Assembly (NCBI GenBank): GCA_023663615.1
Contig: JAMPHA010000051.1
Location: 1-15,192 of the forward strand
Source: DLAJ01 sp023663615
GTDB taxonomy: Bacteria; Bacillota; Clostridia; Lachnospirales; Lachnospiraceae
Direction of reading: 5' to 3'
DNA: 15,192 bases
This document shows positions 14,951 through 15,192 of this stretch, in pieces. Below the pieces are notes generated by a model that was given only the letters and a program-made list of their open reading frames with translations, had not been told where the DNA came from and ran no database searches. The position numbers were made by a program, and so were the translations under genes. The number at the start of each line of letters is the position of its first letter. Position 1 is the stretch's first letter.

Positions 14951-14973
14951 TAAATTTGATAAAGTCAAATTTA
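14951..14973. promoter_or_regulatory. Perfect dyad just downstream of the cluster promoter (candidate operator)
   Basis: TAAATTTGA (14951-14959) and TCAAATTTA (14965-14973) are perfect inverted repeats around a 5-bp centre. The dyad begins at about +3 relative to the predicted start of the leftward transcript. It is well placed for a repressor, or could form a hairpin at the 5' end of the mRNA. Confidence 0.5.
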
Positions 14974-14981
14974 TATGGAAA

Positions 14982-15010
14982 AGTATAACATAGTCTGATA
15001 AAATGCAAAC
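14982..15010 (-). promoter_or_regulatory. Promoter for the secreted-protein gene and probably the exporter cluster
   Basis: On the minus strand TATACT (14982-14987), preceded by TGT (extended -10), has a weak -35 (GTTTGC, 17 bp upstream, 15005-15010). The predicted start is near 14975, giving a leader of about 150 nt before the ATG at 14825. The 14826-15062 gap otherwise holds only the dyad described separately and AT-rich leader. Confidence 0.5.
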
Positions 15011-15062
15011 TACAATTGGAATCTAACTTTCGAAAAACAAATATCCGGTGGAGCATACAGCA

Positions 15063-15192
15063 TTATCTTCCCGCGTTGATAGCGTCGATCAGCTCCAAGT
15101 ATCCTGCCTCGATCAGCTGTTCATGCAGATCCTCCAAACGGGCTTCGGTCTCTGCGCCGTAATATCCCCAAAAGATGAGGATGTTGTCTTCA
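15063..15192 (-). CDS. C-terminus of a second solute-binding-like lipoprotein (partial, runs off the window)
   Basis: The last 43 codons and TAA stop of a leftward gene are visible. The encoded tail (EDNILIFWGYYGAETEAR and onward) differs from the end of the 12616-14301 lipoprotein at only two residues (Ala to Asp, Asp to Glu) and ends one residue earlier. At DNA level about 124 of 132 aligned bases match, and the likeness stops at the stop codon. It is therefore a recent tandem paralogue of that lipoprotein, or has been homogenised with it by gene conversion. The rest of the gene lies beyond the right edge. Confidence 0.9.
   Translation of the reverse strand, partial: EDNILIFWGYYGAETEARLEDLHEQLIEAGYLELIDAINAGR

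Overview
The window looks like a Bacillota chromosome, most likely a Clostridia/Lachnospiraceae-type gut anaerobe. This is inferred from strong AGGAGG-type ribosome binding sites, sigma-A promoters that often carry an extended TGn -10, multiple Gram-positive lipoproteins, and the gene families present. No rRNA, tRNA, CRISPR array, transposase or phage structural gene was seen.

Left part (1-6900), ordinary chromosomal genes. A leftward pair encodes a homodimer-type ABC exporter half-transporter (707-2467) and a small polytopic membrane protein (51-692). Upstream of it is leftward rarA (2577-3902). A 311-base divergent promoter region separates rarA from a rightward YkgJ-type cysteine-cluster protein (4214-4942). 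Convergent to that is an XRE-family regulator (5012-5911), with candidate operators upstream. Divergent from the regulator is a YjjG-type HAD nucleotidase (6183-6878).

Middle part (about 6920-8170), a visibly AT-rich islet. It holds a leftward Abi_2 (AbiD/AbiF-type) protein with an intact HEPN ribonuclease motif (R216-X4-H221). Immediately 3' of it on the same strand is a compact, apparently gene-less transcription unit. It has a perfect -35 (TTGACA), 17-bp spacing and an extended -10, followed about 10 nt after the predicted start by two hairpins, the second with a U-rich tail. It predicts a small RNA of about 73 nt. Given the recognised link between AbiF-type HEPN toxins and non-coding RNA antitoxins, this is the best candidate for an undescribed system here: a HEPN toxin/ncRNA antitoxin defence module.

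Right part (8205-15192), a leftward cluster of envelope genes. In order of transcription it encodes the tail of a solute-binding-protein-like lipoprotein (window edge), a small secreted four-cysteine protein, a second nearly identical solute-binding-like lipoprotein, a propeller-type lipoprotein, a large permease that looks like two ABC-2 modules fused, and one ABC ATPase. The last two overlap by ATGA. No importer-type permeases accompany the binding proteins, so the cluster reads as an export or envelope-sensing machine rather than a sugar importer. A promoter followed at once by a perfect 9-bp dyad precedes the secreted-protein gene.
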